A stretch of 64,000 nucleotides of DNA from Flavobacteriaceae bacterium UBA1682 (lineage in GTDB: Bacteria; Bacteroidota; Bacteroidia; Flavobacteriales; Flavobacteriaceae), in assembly GCA_002320285.1 (NCBI GenBank), contig DCKE01000019.1, positions 187,901 through 251,900 of the forward strand. Reading direction: 5' to 3'. The position numbers and the translations under genes are program-made. The notes below the pieces were generated by a model. It had not been told where the DNA came from, made no database searches, and saw only the letters and a program-made list of their open reading frames with translations. Of this stretch, positions 9,661 through 18,594 are shown piece by piece (position 1 is the stretch's first letter; every line of letters starts with the position of its first letter).

Positions 9661-10494
9661 ATGAGAAATTTACTTATTTGCCTGTATTTATTAATTGCCC
9701 ACAACATTAAGGCACAAACTGGAATTAACGAACAAGCTCCCAAAGCATCCCTGCACATCAATAAGCAAAATACGACAGATGAAATCGTAGGTATGTTGTT
9801 TCCCAAATTAGCGGCAAGTCAGTTGCCTACGACTGTAAATCCCGACTACGATGGTGTTATGGTCTATGTAAATGACATTGATATCAATCCCAGCGGTGTT
9901 TTAAGAGAGGTTAGTCGAAGGGGATATTACTATTTTGACACCTCCAAGCAAGCCTGGTCCTCAATTGGAAAAAGATATACCAATATAATTGAAGAGGATA
10001 AATTAATTTTTGCCTATGTATACCGCCAAGGTTTCTTTAATTTGACAGCCAACTCAGGCGGTAGTATCTTCTCAAATAATTACCTGACTTGGAGCGGTAT
10101 TGAGGGAACCCCACAGGCGAGTAGTCTCCGATTGAGCACCGATCAAACTACTGTATTTTTTCCAAAGGGACATTTGTTTCGGGTTACTGCGATGATCAGT
10201 ATCGTCAATGCCTCAAAACCCGGAAATATCACTTCTAAATTTGAAACCAATGCCAGCTCAGCATCTAGTTTACTGTTGTCTACTTTAGGATATATTGAGA
10301 CGATCAATGAGCCGTATTCCGGGGGCGGTGTTGCGTATGCGATGGCAGTAGTCGATACACACAACCAAGAAGTGGGACTGCGCCTAAACACAAAATTCAG
10401 TATGAGTTCGAAAGGTACTGCCACGGCCTCTATAGGAGGTTCGGAGTCCGATGATCAGTATCACTATTCCCATTTAATCATTGAAGAATTATAA
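9661..10494 (+). CDS. Exported protein, paralogue 2 of a three-gene family (277 aa)
   Basis: Signal peptide MRNLLICLYLLIAHNIKAQ, then the head TGINEQAPKASLHI and GMLFPKL. The body shares with its neighbours a Y-x-Y tract (GYYYFDTSKQAWSSI) after a DGVMVYV strand, a serine- and glycine-rich beta region, and the terminal LIIEEL. It lies 120 bases after paralogue 1 and 21 bases before paralogue 3, so transcription with the third is likely. No domain of known function is recognised. Confidence 0.82.
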   Translation: MRNLLICLYLLIAHNIKAQTGINEQAPKASLHINKQNTTDEIVGMLFPKLAASQLPTTVNPDYDGVMVYVNDIDINPSGVLREVSRRGYYYFDTSKQAWSSIGKRYTNIIEEDKLIFAYVYRQGFFNLTANSGGSIFSNNYLTWSGIEGTPQASSLRLSTDQTTVFFPKGHLFRVTAMISIVNASKPGNITSKFETNASSASSLLLSTLGYIETINEPYSGGGVAYAMAVVDTHNQEVGLRLNTKFSMSSKGTATASIGGSESDDQYHYSHLIIEEL

Positions 10495-10515
10495 CAACTA
10501 CAAGCCTTTAAAACC

Positions 10516-11337
10516 ATGAAAAATCGTTATTTACTATTTGCCTTAAGCGCACTATCTACTGCTGTTTATGCCCAAAACACAGGTATAAACACACAAAACC
10601 CCAAGGCACTTTTAGAAATTCAAAATAATTTAGATCCAACCATTCCCAATGGCTTAATCGCGCCAAAGATTTCTGGTGTAGAACTGCGTTCAAAAGATCC
10701 GCTATACGGAACGGAACAAGATGGAATCATGGTTCATGTCATCCATCCCTTAGCTGAACCAAACAAAGGAAAAACAGAAGGAATTACCGAGCCCGGTTAT
10801 TATTATTACGGCGCAGTAGAACAGAAATGGTTCAAACTCGATAATTATATCGATAGGGGAAATAAAAAAACCATTGTTCAGATTACCAGAGCCGCTAGTC
10901 AACAAATGACCAGCATTCATGGAACCGACGTCAAATGGGTAAACATCGTACAGGGAGATGATGTAGACGAAGAGGATGTGACCCTCGAAGGAGCTGACAA
11001 GACCATTATTGCATTAGCAGCGGGAAAGTCGTATAAAATAATCGGCGCCATTTCCGTCGGCTTGGCTTCGTTGCCCGGTATGCTCAAATCGCAATTTGTA
11101 TTGGCAGAACCCATCAGCGGTACCGCAAAAATATACTTTTCCACACCGGGAACTGTAGAATCTAGTAAGCTAAACACGCCTAAGGGTGCTGGGGTTTATC
11201 CGGTTTGTTATGTTTATACCGGTGATTTGGGTTTGAAATTAAAACTGGTAGCCAGATCTAATATCAGTGGTGTCACTGTCGGTCTGGGTCCCATCGGAGT
11301 TGATGAAGGTACCTTTTTGACCATTCAGGAACTATAG
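10516..11337 (+). CDS. Exported protein, paralogue 3 of a three-gene family (273 aa)
   Basis: Signal peptide MKNRYLLFALSALSTAVYAQ, then the head TGINTQNPKALLEI and NGLIAPKISG. It shares with paralogue 1 the segment following the head (ELRSKDPLYGTEQDGIMV versus ELANNDALYTAAQDGVMI) and a C-terminus of strands closing with LTIQEL. It follows paralogue 2 after 21 bases. The neighbouring block of AraC-type regulators on the opposite strand is a candidate control system, but nothing in the sequence proves the link. Confidence 0.82.
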   Translation: MKNRYLLFALSALSTAVYAQNTGINTQNPKALLEIQNNLDPTIPNGLIAPKISGVELRSKDPLYGTEQDGIMVHVIHPLAEPNKGKTEGITEPGYYYYGAVEQKWFKLDNYIDRGNKKTIVQITRAASQQMTSIHGTDVKWVNIVQGDDVDEEDVTLEGADKTIIALAAGKSYKIIGAISVGLASLPGMLKSQFVLAEPISGTAKIYFSTPGTVESSKLNTPKGAGVYPVCYVYTGDLGLKLKLVARSNISGVTVGLGPIGVDEGTFLTIQEL

Positions 11338-11483
11338 GATTATACGCTTAACCGCTTTTTAATACCAGTACCAATTTGGTTTCTAAATTTTCAACCACTT
11401 ACTACGCCAAACTCAGCAACCGCTAGTTTGACCTGTATTGTAATTCCAACTTTTTTATCAATAGATAGGCTTGACGATAAATA

Positions 11484-12107
11484 TTAAGTTTGTTTTCTAA
11501 TGAACTCAGCTGGGGTACAGCCTGTCACATCTTTAAAACTCTTAAAAAAAGAAGTTTTAGAATTAAAGGAGCTTTCAGTAAATAATTGATTGATTGTTAA
11601 TCTTTCTTGGCTTTTAATATTATAATTTTTAATAAATTCTAGAATATGAATGATTCTAAGTTTATTGATATACTCTCTAAAATTCATATTGTGAACACTT
11701 CTAAAATATTGGGCAAGATAATAACGGGATACTTTAGATCGCCGAGCCAAATCAAACATTTTAAAGTCTGGATCTAAAAACGCTTTCTTCTGTATCATAA
11801 TCGCCGTTACTTTTAAGTCTATTTTTTGAATTACTACATCACTCAACAGGACTTTTTCATACTTGAGTTCGGTCGGATTTAATTGAATATGATCTGGACT
11901 TTCAGGGGAAGCACTTTTAGGAGCGAGTTGCCCTATATCTATTTTGTCTGCACATGGGGCTAAAAAATTTTCAACAACTTTTAAGTGATGATTATTCCGT
12001 CCCATATTTAAATAAGTTCCCTTAATGATATCATATTTGCAACTGCTTAAGTAAATGTGAAATATCATTAAAACCAACAGACAAAAATAAACAATAGGTA
12101 ATTCCAT
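11484..12107 (-). CDS. Membrane-tethered AraC-type regulator (207 aa)
   Basis: The start is set at the ATG at 12107 (MELPIVYF); the longer frame begins at a TTG. One N-terminal membrane helix (about residues 3-20) is followed by an ~80-residue linker and a C-terminal AraC/XylS DNA-binding domain: the first helix-turn-helix is FKMFDLARRSKVSRYYLAQY and the second includes FTESSFNSKTSFFKSFKDVT with the usual G-x-x-P-A-E-F close. There is no sensor domain beyond the anchor. The gene is divergent from a broken gene that starts at 12276. Tethered short AraC proteins of this kind recur at 16238 in this window. The target is unknown. Confidence 0.8.
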   Translation of the reverse strand: MELPIVYFCLLVLMIFHIYLSSCKYDIIKGTYLNMGRNNHHLKVVENFLAPCADKIDIGQLAPKSASPESPDHIQLNPTELKYEKVLLSDVVIQKIDLKVTAIMIQKKAFLDPDFKMFDLARRSKVSRYYLAQYFRSVHNMNFREYINKLRIIHILEFIKNYNIKSQERLTINQLFTESSFNSKTSFFKSFKDVTGCTPAEFIRKQT

Positions 12108-12247
12108 AGTATGTTCAAGCAATTGATTCGCCTACGCCATTTTATTTTGCTCGGATAAAATTGAATTCTATTTAAGCGTGTTAATTAAAAATCGGCAGCT
12201 TTTTATACATAAAACATATCGCAATATTAATTTTAAAATGAAATTTT

Positions 12248-12255
12248 TATATTTG
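12248..12255 (+). promoter_or_regulatory. -7 promoter element of the broken gene (TATATTTG)
   Basis: An exact TAnnTTTG box 20 bases before the ATG at 12276. The intact paralogue at 34690 has TACATTTG at precisely the same distance (34662-34669), so the box is conserved between the two copies, although the flanking bases differ more than the coding DNA does. Confidence 0.6.
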
Positions 12256-12275
12256 AGCATAATTTGTAATACAAA

Positions 12276-13166
12276 ATGGATAAAAAATTAAAACGATTCT
12301 TAATTAAGACCATCGGTCTCTTATTGCTGATTCATTTGGGGTATTTTGCCTACGGATTTTTTACGTTTAAAGGCCTAGCTCACATCAATATATTCACGGA
12401 ATTTTACCGCTTTAAGTTTTATGACGATGTGTCCATTTCCCATTTTTTTATCACGGGTTTATTTTTACTGATCTTTTTGATTTTCTTGTTAAAAAATCAC
12501 ACTAAACAACCCTATAGCTAGACTAGCTTACTTCAAATTGGCGGTGTACTGTTGCTCATTTCCTTTTTGAGTTTTTCGTTCTTCGTCAGTTATAGTTTCG
12601 GTATGAATGCCCAACTAAAGTCCGAATTATCAGAGTCCGAATTCAATAAAGACAAAAGCCTGTTAAATGTCTTACATCCTTTTCTATATCCTTCATCGGC
12701 TTATTCGTCTCAGGAATTGTTTAATCCGGTCCATATACTCTATCCCAAACCCTATCCGATAATCGAGGTAGTAGATAGTACGCTGCTTGTTGGACAATAC
12801 TATCAATTATCCTATAAGTATTACAGTATAGATACATTGAAAATGCTGACTGCAGACTTAAATCAAGCCTCAACGCTTGCGACTAGTGTATTAGGTCAGC
12901 TCGGTTTCGATCAAAAAGAACTCTTGAGTCGAATAATCACAAAGAATACAGTAAATGACAGCACAGAAATCATCTATAAAGGCAGCGAGGTCAATCCGAG
13001 ATACGATACGTATAATTGTGTTGGTCGAAAGCAGATTACTATGTAGTCCTGATAAAAAGTTTCGCTGTCAACAAACAAGCCATATAAATTGCTGTATCGA
13101 TATAAACTGGATTCCCTGCTATCGCAGTTTCAAAAATCGGATCGTCTATTCGGCAAATAACAAATC
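12276..13166 (+). pseudogene. Broken copy of the 389-aa membrane protein at 34690
   Basis: The first 735 bases (12276-13010) align without gaps to 34690-35424, with about 12 mismatches by my count (about 98 % identity). One of these changes TCG to TAG at 12519-12521 and stops translation after 81 codons; reading resumes in frame from 12522. Beyond 13010 similarity falls abruptly: there is a small deletion near 13022, a deletion of about 20 bases near 13089, further substitutions, and homology ends at about 13166, so the last third, including the C-terminal membrane helix, is gone. The start codon, two N-terminal membrane helices and promoter box remain. It cannot make the full protein; an 81-residue two-helix fragment could still be produced. 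Confidence 0.9.
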
Positions 13167-13231
13167 TTTTAAAAAGCTTCTATGCCGTTTTAAGTCTAAC
13201 CCGTCAAGGAATATGTATATAAACATATGGG

Positions 13232-14203
13232 TTAAAACTGACTTTGATATTCTTTTGGATAAAGTCCAAATTCTTTTTTAAAACACTTAGCGAAATATGA
13301 TACGCTGTAGTACTTCAATTTATCTGATATCTCATTTATTGTAAACTCGCTGGATTCTAATAGTTCCTTGGCGCGATGAAGTTTTTTAGTTGCAAAAAAA
13401 ACTCCCGGGCTTAAACCGGTCATTTTAGTGAATAGTCCCTTATATTTTGTAGCGGACATCGAAACCTCGCTGGCTAAAAATTGGATACCAGGAAAGTTCT
13501 CTTCGACCATTTCAACCATCATGAGTTTTGTAGTGATGATGTTTTTATCGTCGGAATTAATCTCTCTATGAAAACGATGCTTTTTCAAGGTTAGTTCTTC
13601 GAGATAATTACTGATTAACTCATAAATAAGCCCTTTAAAAAACAAATCGTACAAGGGATTGTCGTAATCTATTTTCTTAAAGTTGTCAATTAGATTCCAA
13701 CTATTACTACTCATTCGATCCCAATGAATGTTCAGATTTTCGGGATCATCAAACAAGGATTCCACATCTGAGTCGAGCGGTAATACCGTTTTGAAGTATT
13801 TTTTTAAAAGCGGTTTTTCAAAGAAAATACCGATGCAATAAACCCTTGTATCTTTTTTTATTTGGTATTCAGTTGAAAGTCCCAGATCGATAATCGATAA
13901 GTTATAATTTAAAAGACCCACCGAATTGTACCTGTTATTTAATAGAAATCCCACGTCTTGGTCTGTCATATAAAAATACAAACCCACTCTTTTGTCCGTG
14001 TCCCTTTTGTATTCGAAGGAGGCATCTTGTTTATAAATAGTGTCTACCAGTCCCGCTGAAATTCCGGTTTCTATATCCGAAATAAAATGGGTGCCGACAT
14101 AGTAATCGTTATCCTCTATAATGAAACCTGCATTGATTCTGCCGTCTGTAGTATCCGTAATTTCATTCTTGGAATTATTATATACTTGAGAAATTATTTT
14201 CAT
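13232..14203 (-). CDS. AraC-family transcriptional regulator with N-terminal sensor domain (323 aa)
   Basis: A soluble regulator: residues ~1-215 form a sensor or dimerisation region that I cannot assign to a ligand class, and residues ~225-323 form the AraC DNA-binding domain (first HTH FLASEVSMSATKYKGLFTKM; second HTH TINEISDKLKYYSVSYFAKC, ending FGLYPKEYQ). The sensor region contains LIDNFKKIDYDNPLYDLFFKGL, which matches the sensor-only neighbour at 15467 (MINKFKKIAYKDPFYAMYIQGL), so these genes are paralogues. It is followed on the plus strand by the broken gene and preceded by further AraC genes. Confidence 0.88.
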   Translation of the reverse strand: MKIISQVYNNSKNEITDTTDGRINAGFIIEDNDYYVGTHFISDIETGISAGLVDTIYKQDASFEYKRDTDKRVGLYFYMTDQDVGFLLNNRYNSVGLLNYNLSIIDLGLSTEYQIKKDTRVYCIGIFFEKPLLKKYFKTVLPLDSDVESLFDDPENLNIHWDRMSSNSWNLIDNFKKIDYDNPLYDLFFKGLIYELISNYLEELTLKKHRFHREINSDDKNIITTKLMMVEMVEENFPGIQFLASEVSMSATKYKGLFTKMTGLSPGVFFATKKLHRAKELLESSEFTINEISDKLKYYSVSYFAKCFKKEFGLYPKEYQSQF

Positions 14204-14304
14204 TTGGAATTATTTTACATAATTATTAAACTTTCGGGCATTTTACGGCCACTGTAAAAAACTTCGCAATCAAACTTCCGCTTTCTTTAAGATTTTGCAA
14301 CGGT

Positions 14305-15315
14305 TCACTTATTAACTAAGTTCGAGCGACGCAAACTTTCGAAGGGATTTACCTTAAATTGATTTTTATAAATTTGAGAAAAATAGGCTACTTTGTTATA
14401 TCCTAATTCAAAAGCCACATCGCCCACCCAATTAAAATCTCCTGATTCTAACATCTTTTTGCCTAATAGTAACTTTTGTTGTCTAAAATAAAGCAGTGGT
14501 GTGGTTCCCATGATACTCCTGTAGAGCACTCTATATTTAGTTTGCGACATATTGGCAATTTTAACCAATTCTGCAATACCAGGAAAAGGTAAGGTAAGCC
14601 TGCTGCATAAATACTCGTTACTCCTCACAATTGCTTCTCTGTCCCTATCGTAAATAATTCCTTCACCTAAAGTGTTGCAGCGCTGTTTTTCACTAAATAA
14701 ACCGAGTAAATTATACACCACACCTTTAAGTAGGAAATTATAGTTCAGGCTACTTAACTCGTGCTTGCTTAGATTATTTAAGATGACTTTACTTCTACTA
14801 TCCATCGCTTTTGAAAAGAACCTTTGAATTTGAAAGTCCTGATGGATGTGATTAGTTAGTGCTTTCTCATTAAAATATCGATCTAAATAATCCTTTTTAA
14901 TTAAAATTCTGACCGAAAAACCCCTACATCCTTTTTTAACAAAATAGGCACTACTGGTTTTATTATCCAAAATTGTAACATTGGATTTGATGCCATTGTC
15001 CGCATTTATTCTATTATCAGAGATATGGTATTCATTACTTTGTAAATCAAAACAAAGTATCCAAAAATCATCGTGATCCAAGTTTGGAGATCTTGAAAAA
15101 CAAGTATTCTGATTTAACACTGCGTCAAAAACCAATACAGATACTTCGGGAGTTACTTCAAAAAATTTACTGCCACCAATTCCAATTTTACGTGGAAACC
15201 ACAAAACCTGATCTGCCATGATTTTCTTACCTACAGCGGTGGCGATCTTTTCGTACCAATTGGAATTGAGCGAAAATTGATAATCTAAGTTTAGTTCTGT
15301 CTGTTGAGTCATCAT
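14305..15315 (-). CDS. AraC-family transcriptional regulator with N-terminal sensor domain (336 aa)
   Basis: The architecture is the same as in the gene at 13232: a soluble N-terminal region (~1-225) with the paralogous segment SLNYNFLLKGVVYNLLGLF, then an AraC domain at ~235-330 (first HTH ELVKIANMSQTKYRVLYRSI, second HTH WVGDVAFELGYNKVAYFSQI). Two ATG codons in tandem start it (MMTQQ). It lies 101 bases from the next regulator downstream and 151 from the sensor-only gene upstream, so the genes may be transcribed separately. The ligand and targets are unknown. Confidence 0.88.
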   Translation of the reverse strand: MMTQQTELNLDYQFSLNSNWYEKIATAVGKKIMADQVLWFPRKIGIGGSKFFEVTPEVSVLVFDAVLNQNTCFSRSPNLDHDDFWILCFDLQSNEYHISDNRINADNGIKSNVTILDNKTSSAYFVKKGCRGFSVRILIKKDYLDRYFNEKALTNHIHQDFQIQRFFSKAMDSRSKVILNNLSKHELSSLNYNFLLKGVVYNLLGLFSEKQRCNTLGEGIIYDRDREAIVRSNEYLCSRLTLPFPGIAELVKIANMSQTKYRVLYRSIMGTTPLLYFRQQKLLLGKKMLESGDFNWVGDVAFELGYNKVAYFSQIYKNQFKVNPFESLRRSNLVNK

Positions 15316-15466
15316 ACTTTCTGGAATTAAATTATTTTGATAATAAAACTACTCGGACGGTCCATGGCGCTTTGTAATGAAAAAAAATTTTGCAAACACC
15401 ATGTATCAATCTCGGTTAAAAACAACGAAGATGCTGTCGCAACGATTAATCTTTTAAACAACTGTA

Positions 15467-16126
15467 TCATACTGCCCTATTACTTATAAAAAACGGGTTA
15501 GTTTGACTTTCATCAACAAATACATCGATCAAATTCTCTACAAGTCCTTGTATATACATCGCATAAAAAGGGTCCTTATAGGCGATTTTTTTAAATTTAT
15601 TGATCATTTTTAATCCCCTTGTATTCAATTGCTTATTCAGTAAAACAAGTGATACTTCTCGTTTCAAAATTTGATTTATTGTCTGATTTACACTTTTAAT
15701 AGCAGTTAGATACTGTAGCAATAATTCCTTTTTAATAAAAATACTAACGGCATAAATCGCGGTTCCCCTTTCGACGAAATAGTCTATGGGGCTATCTCCG
15801 TCTATCAACAAACAATTGTAAGTCAATGAACTGCTAAAGCGCAATTGCTTCCCCAAATTAAAATCTACCAAGCGGTCGGTGTAGAAGAAGTGTAGTGCAT
15901 AACTGCCCTCACATTTGTTTTGTATACGAACAAAGCTATCTATACTGTAGCTAACATCGACTATTGCTGTTGTGATACTCGCATTTATACGCAGTGTCAC
16001 TGCGGTTCCACTATAAAAAACACGGTCCACAGCTATCGAGTTCAATCCGCTATTACAAGCTTTATCGTCCTCGATCAAGTGCATAAAATTTGGTGTATTT
16101 TCGTATTTATAAGTGCTTATCTTCAT
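15467..16126 (-). CDS. AraC-like sensor domain lacking the DNA-binding part (219 aa)
   Basis: This protein aligns to the N-terminal sensor region of the two AraC regulators on its left (segment MINKFKKIAYKDPFYAMYIQ; also DYFVERGTAIYAVSIFIKKELL versus the equivalent strands there) but stops after VDESQTNPFFISNRAV, with no helix-turn-helix. The 151 bases that follow do not encode one in another frame that I can see. The start is placed at the ATG at 16126 (MKISTYK) by analogy with MKIISQV of the gene at 13232; the longest frame would need a TTG. It may be a truncated remnant or a sensor-only partner that modulates the full-length paralogues. Confidence 0.7.
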   Translation of the reverse strand: MKISTYKYENTPNFMHLIEDDKACNSGLNSIAVDRVFYSGTAVTLRINASITTAIVDVSYSIDSFVRIQNKCEGSYALHFFYTDRLVDFNLGKQLRFSSSLTYNCLLIDGDSPIDYFVERGTAIYAVSIFIKKELLLQYLTAIKSVNQTINQILKREVSLVLLNKQLNTRGLKMINKFKKIAYKDPFYAMYIQGLVENLIDVFVDESQTNPFFISNRAV

Positions 16127-16237
16127 GATATAAAACATTTGTTTACTAGCCCTTTTTTTTAACTTATTGACAAACAAGACCTCGTCATCGAATTCAACTG
16201 ACTGTATAGCGGTTGTTCTGAACCTGAAGCAACTTAG

Positions 16238-16762
16238 TTAATGTTGCTGTTGTTTGTATTGGGAAGGCGTCATATTAAAGCTATCCTTAAATGCGCGATA
16301 AAAAGAAGACCTTGAATTAAAACCGCTTTGTATTCCTATCTGATCGATGGTTTGATAGGCTTTGTCCTGATGATTAAGTAATTCGACGGCATGTTTAATA
16401 CGATGACGATTTATTATTTTATTAAAATTTGCCTGATAGGCTTTGGCAAACAATTGAGACAGTTGATTTGCTGGAATGCTAGTCTTTTCTGCTAACATCT
16501 CTAGGGTTAAATCTACCGTCAGGTAAATTTTAGCTTGCAATTCTCGCTCAAAGACTTCTATTTTCCATTGTAAATCGTTGGCAACACTTTTTGAATGGTC
16601 GAATCTTTCCAAGAATACGGGTGCGTATTGCTGAAGGATATTCTGATTTTCTTTTGCTTTATCGCCATACATGCGAATCTTTCTAATCTGTCCTAAAATG
16701 CTCCATCGATAAAAACTAATTAAAAACAGCACAACCAATACTCCCACTACAAAATCTTTCAT
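16238..16762 (-). CDS. Short membrane-tethered AraC-type regulator (174 aa)
   Basis: One N-terminal membrane helix (FVVGVLVVLFLISFYRW), a short linker, then a complete AraC domain (first HTH MLAEKTSIPANQLSQLFAKA; second HTH TIDQIGIQSGFNSRSSFYRA, ending MTPSQYKQ). It lacks any sensor domain. It begins 4 bases after the stop of the upstream membrane AraC gene (16767), so the two are almost certainly co-transcribed and perhaps function as a pair. Confidence 0.82.
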   Translation of the reverse strand: MKDFVVGVLVVLFLISFYRWSILGQIRKIRMYGDKAKENQNILQQYAPVFLERFDHSKSVANDLQWKIEVFERELQAKIYLTVDLTLEMLAEKTSIPANQLSQLFAKAYQANFNKIINRHRIKHAVELLNHQDKAYQTIDQIGIQSGFNSRSSFYRAFKDSFNMTPSQYKQQQH

Positions 16763-16766
16763 AAGC

Positions 16767-17735
16767 TTATTTCATTAAATTATTATTAGTATTATGTCTT
16801 TCAGCGTCTTTTTCAAAGTGCTCATTTCTAAATTCGTAAGGTTTACATCCAACAAACTCTTGAAAATACTTATAAAAGGTTGAGCGCGAATGGAAACCAC
16901 ATTGCTTTACTATCGCATTTATCGAAGACGGATGTGGAGCCAACAGCATATATTTGGCATAATTTATACGGTATTGAGCAACTAGCAAATAAAAACTCCG
17001 ATTTAACTCTCGATTAATCACCCTTGAAATATCGCCTTTTTGACGGTTTAATATTCGAGCTAAGTCCGTAATACTAAATTTTGGATCCAAGTATAGATCC
17101 GAGGTGTTAAAAAAAACAATTATCTCAGTTCTCAGATTGTGACAACTGATGCTGTTTTTACGCTGTTGTTCTAAAGTGCGTTTTACCTTTTTTAAGGAGC
17201 ACAATACACCAGCGGTAAACAATATATTGACCAACACTATTTCTATACCTATATTTTTCGTGGACCAACTGAATAAACTACCGTAATACATTTCTACTAT
17301 GCGCAATACGGTATAGAACAGCGCTAATATGATCCAAAGTCTAAACAAACTTATTAGGTAGTTCGAGTTGCTTTGAGTCTTTAAGATTGTTTGTTTATTT
17401 AGTTCTATATTAATCGCTATGATATAAGTAATAAAATAAATCAGAATCCAGACCGCGAACACATATCGAGAACTAACAACCGACAGCAGCACCGTTACTA
17501 GATATACGCTTACCTGAATGCTAACGACCCGGTAATTGATTTCATTTAAAAAGTAATTATTTTTTTGTACTAAAAACAGATATACCAAAGGACAATAAAT
17601 ACAACTGAGATACATTTTCATTTCTGCAGTAAGGAATACCAATTGTATGATTAAAAAAGCCAAGATTATTCTCACAACCAATTGAATATACAGCAATTCT
17701 AATTTCTGAAATTCTATGATTTTAAGTTTTCGCAT
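16767..17735 (-). CDS. Polytopic membrane protein with C-terminal AraC DNA-binding domain (322 aa)
   Basis: Residues ~1-190 contain about six or seven hydrophobic helices; residues ~205-305 form an AraC domain (first HTH DLARILNRQKGDISRVINRE; second HTH AIVKQCGFHSRSTFYKYFQE, close CKPYEFRNE). Multi-helix membrane AraC proteins are known in Bacteroidetes, where the membrane part is taken to be the sensor; here the signal is unknown. It is the first gene of a two-gene unit with the short tethered AraC at 16238. Confidence 0.85.
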   Translation of the reverse strand: MRKLKIIEFQKLELLYIQLVVRIILAFLIIQLVFLTAEMKMYLSCIYCPLVYLFLVQKNNYFLNEINYRVVSIQVSVYLVTVLLSVVSSRYVFAVWILIYFITYIIAINIELNKQTILKTQSNSNYLISLFRLWIILALFYTVLRIVEMYYGSLFSWSTKNIGIEIVLVNILFTAGVLCSLKKVKRTLEQQRKNSISCHNLRTEIIVFFNTSDLYLDPKFSITDLARILNRQKGDISRVINRELNRSFYLLVAQYRINYAKYMLLAPHPSSINAIVKQCGFHSRSTFYKYFQEFVGCKPYEFRNEHFEKDAERHNTNNNLMK

Positions 17736-18594
17736 AACCGTATAATTTTTTTCTTTCTAGTTTATTGATTTTAGAGCCGATGCATTCCAGGTCACACAAC
17801 CTGAAAGTACATCGATCATCTAATGCAATTCCATTTCGGGTGTTGTCAATAAGACCTCCTACCGTCTCATTGTCGTCTGTTGATTCCCTATTTAGAATTA
17901 AACCGGACCACCTTTAATATGAATTGCGGCACGAAGCAAAATCACTATTTTAAAATTCAAATTCCATTAGAAGCAAAGACACCGCCACATTTTCCCGACG
18001 ACAAAGCAGGTAGTTTGAGATGAAGTGTCGTTGCTAAAAACAATTGCTTCGTGTTATTTTTGAGTACCCTGTCCTCTTAAAAAGTATTTATTTGGAGCAA
18101 AGTTTATATATTGTTGTAATATTTCTATGGGACAAAATTACCATAAGCCCCTGTAAAACAAAGAAAAATGACCTACGCACATCTACGCAAGTATCAAAAA
18201 AAGATTTTTTCAGTATGTTTTTTCGATTAATCGGTGTCTGGAGTACTTGTGGGAGTTTTTTTTTCGACTCTCTATGATAAAAAAAAGCAACAGATCTTAA
18301 AATGCCTGATTCCAACTAATCGAAATACGAAATTAAACGATCGATTATAGAGTGTTTCAAGCTCATTATTCTACGCAAGGTGTAGGAATTACGTTTTTCT
18401 TCATGATTTTTAAGAATATACAAACAGTAATTAACAGTACGGGAATTGTTTTTACTAAAGATTTAGCCCTGCGGAGTATTGCGACTGCACCATAACTATT
18501 GATGCGATTTATCTAAAAACAAAAGTGACGGAGTAGTTGTAGATTTTAGAAAAAGCTAAAACAAGAGGATGATTATATCGGGTAAGTATGTCAA
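17736..18594. other. Long intergenic region (859 bases) with repeated CTACGCA
   Basis: No supported gene; the small frames here are low-complexity. The heptamer CTACGCA occurs at 18173-18179, 18183-18189 (starts 10 bases apart, one helical turn) and 18371-18377. It could be a binding site, but no regulator can be named. The region separates the AraC block from the TPR-LuxR operon, both on the minus strand, so it should contain the promoter of the AraC pair and the terminator of the TPR-LuxR operon; neither is obvious. Confidence 0.4.

Noticed and set aside
18044..18315. Small frames on both strands in the 859-base gap
   Set aside because: Overlapping on opposite strands, low complexity and with poly-K/F runs; not protein-like.
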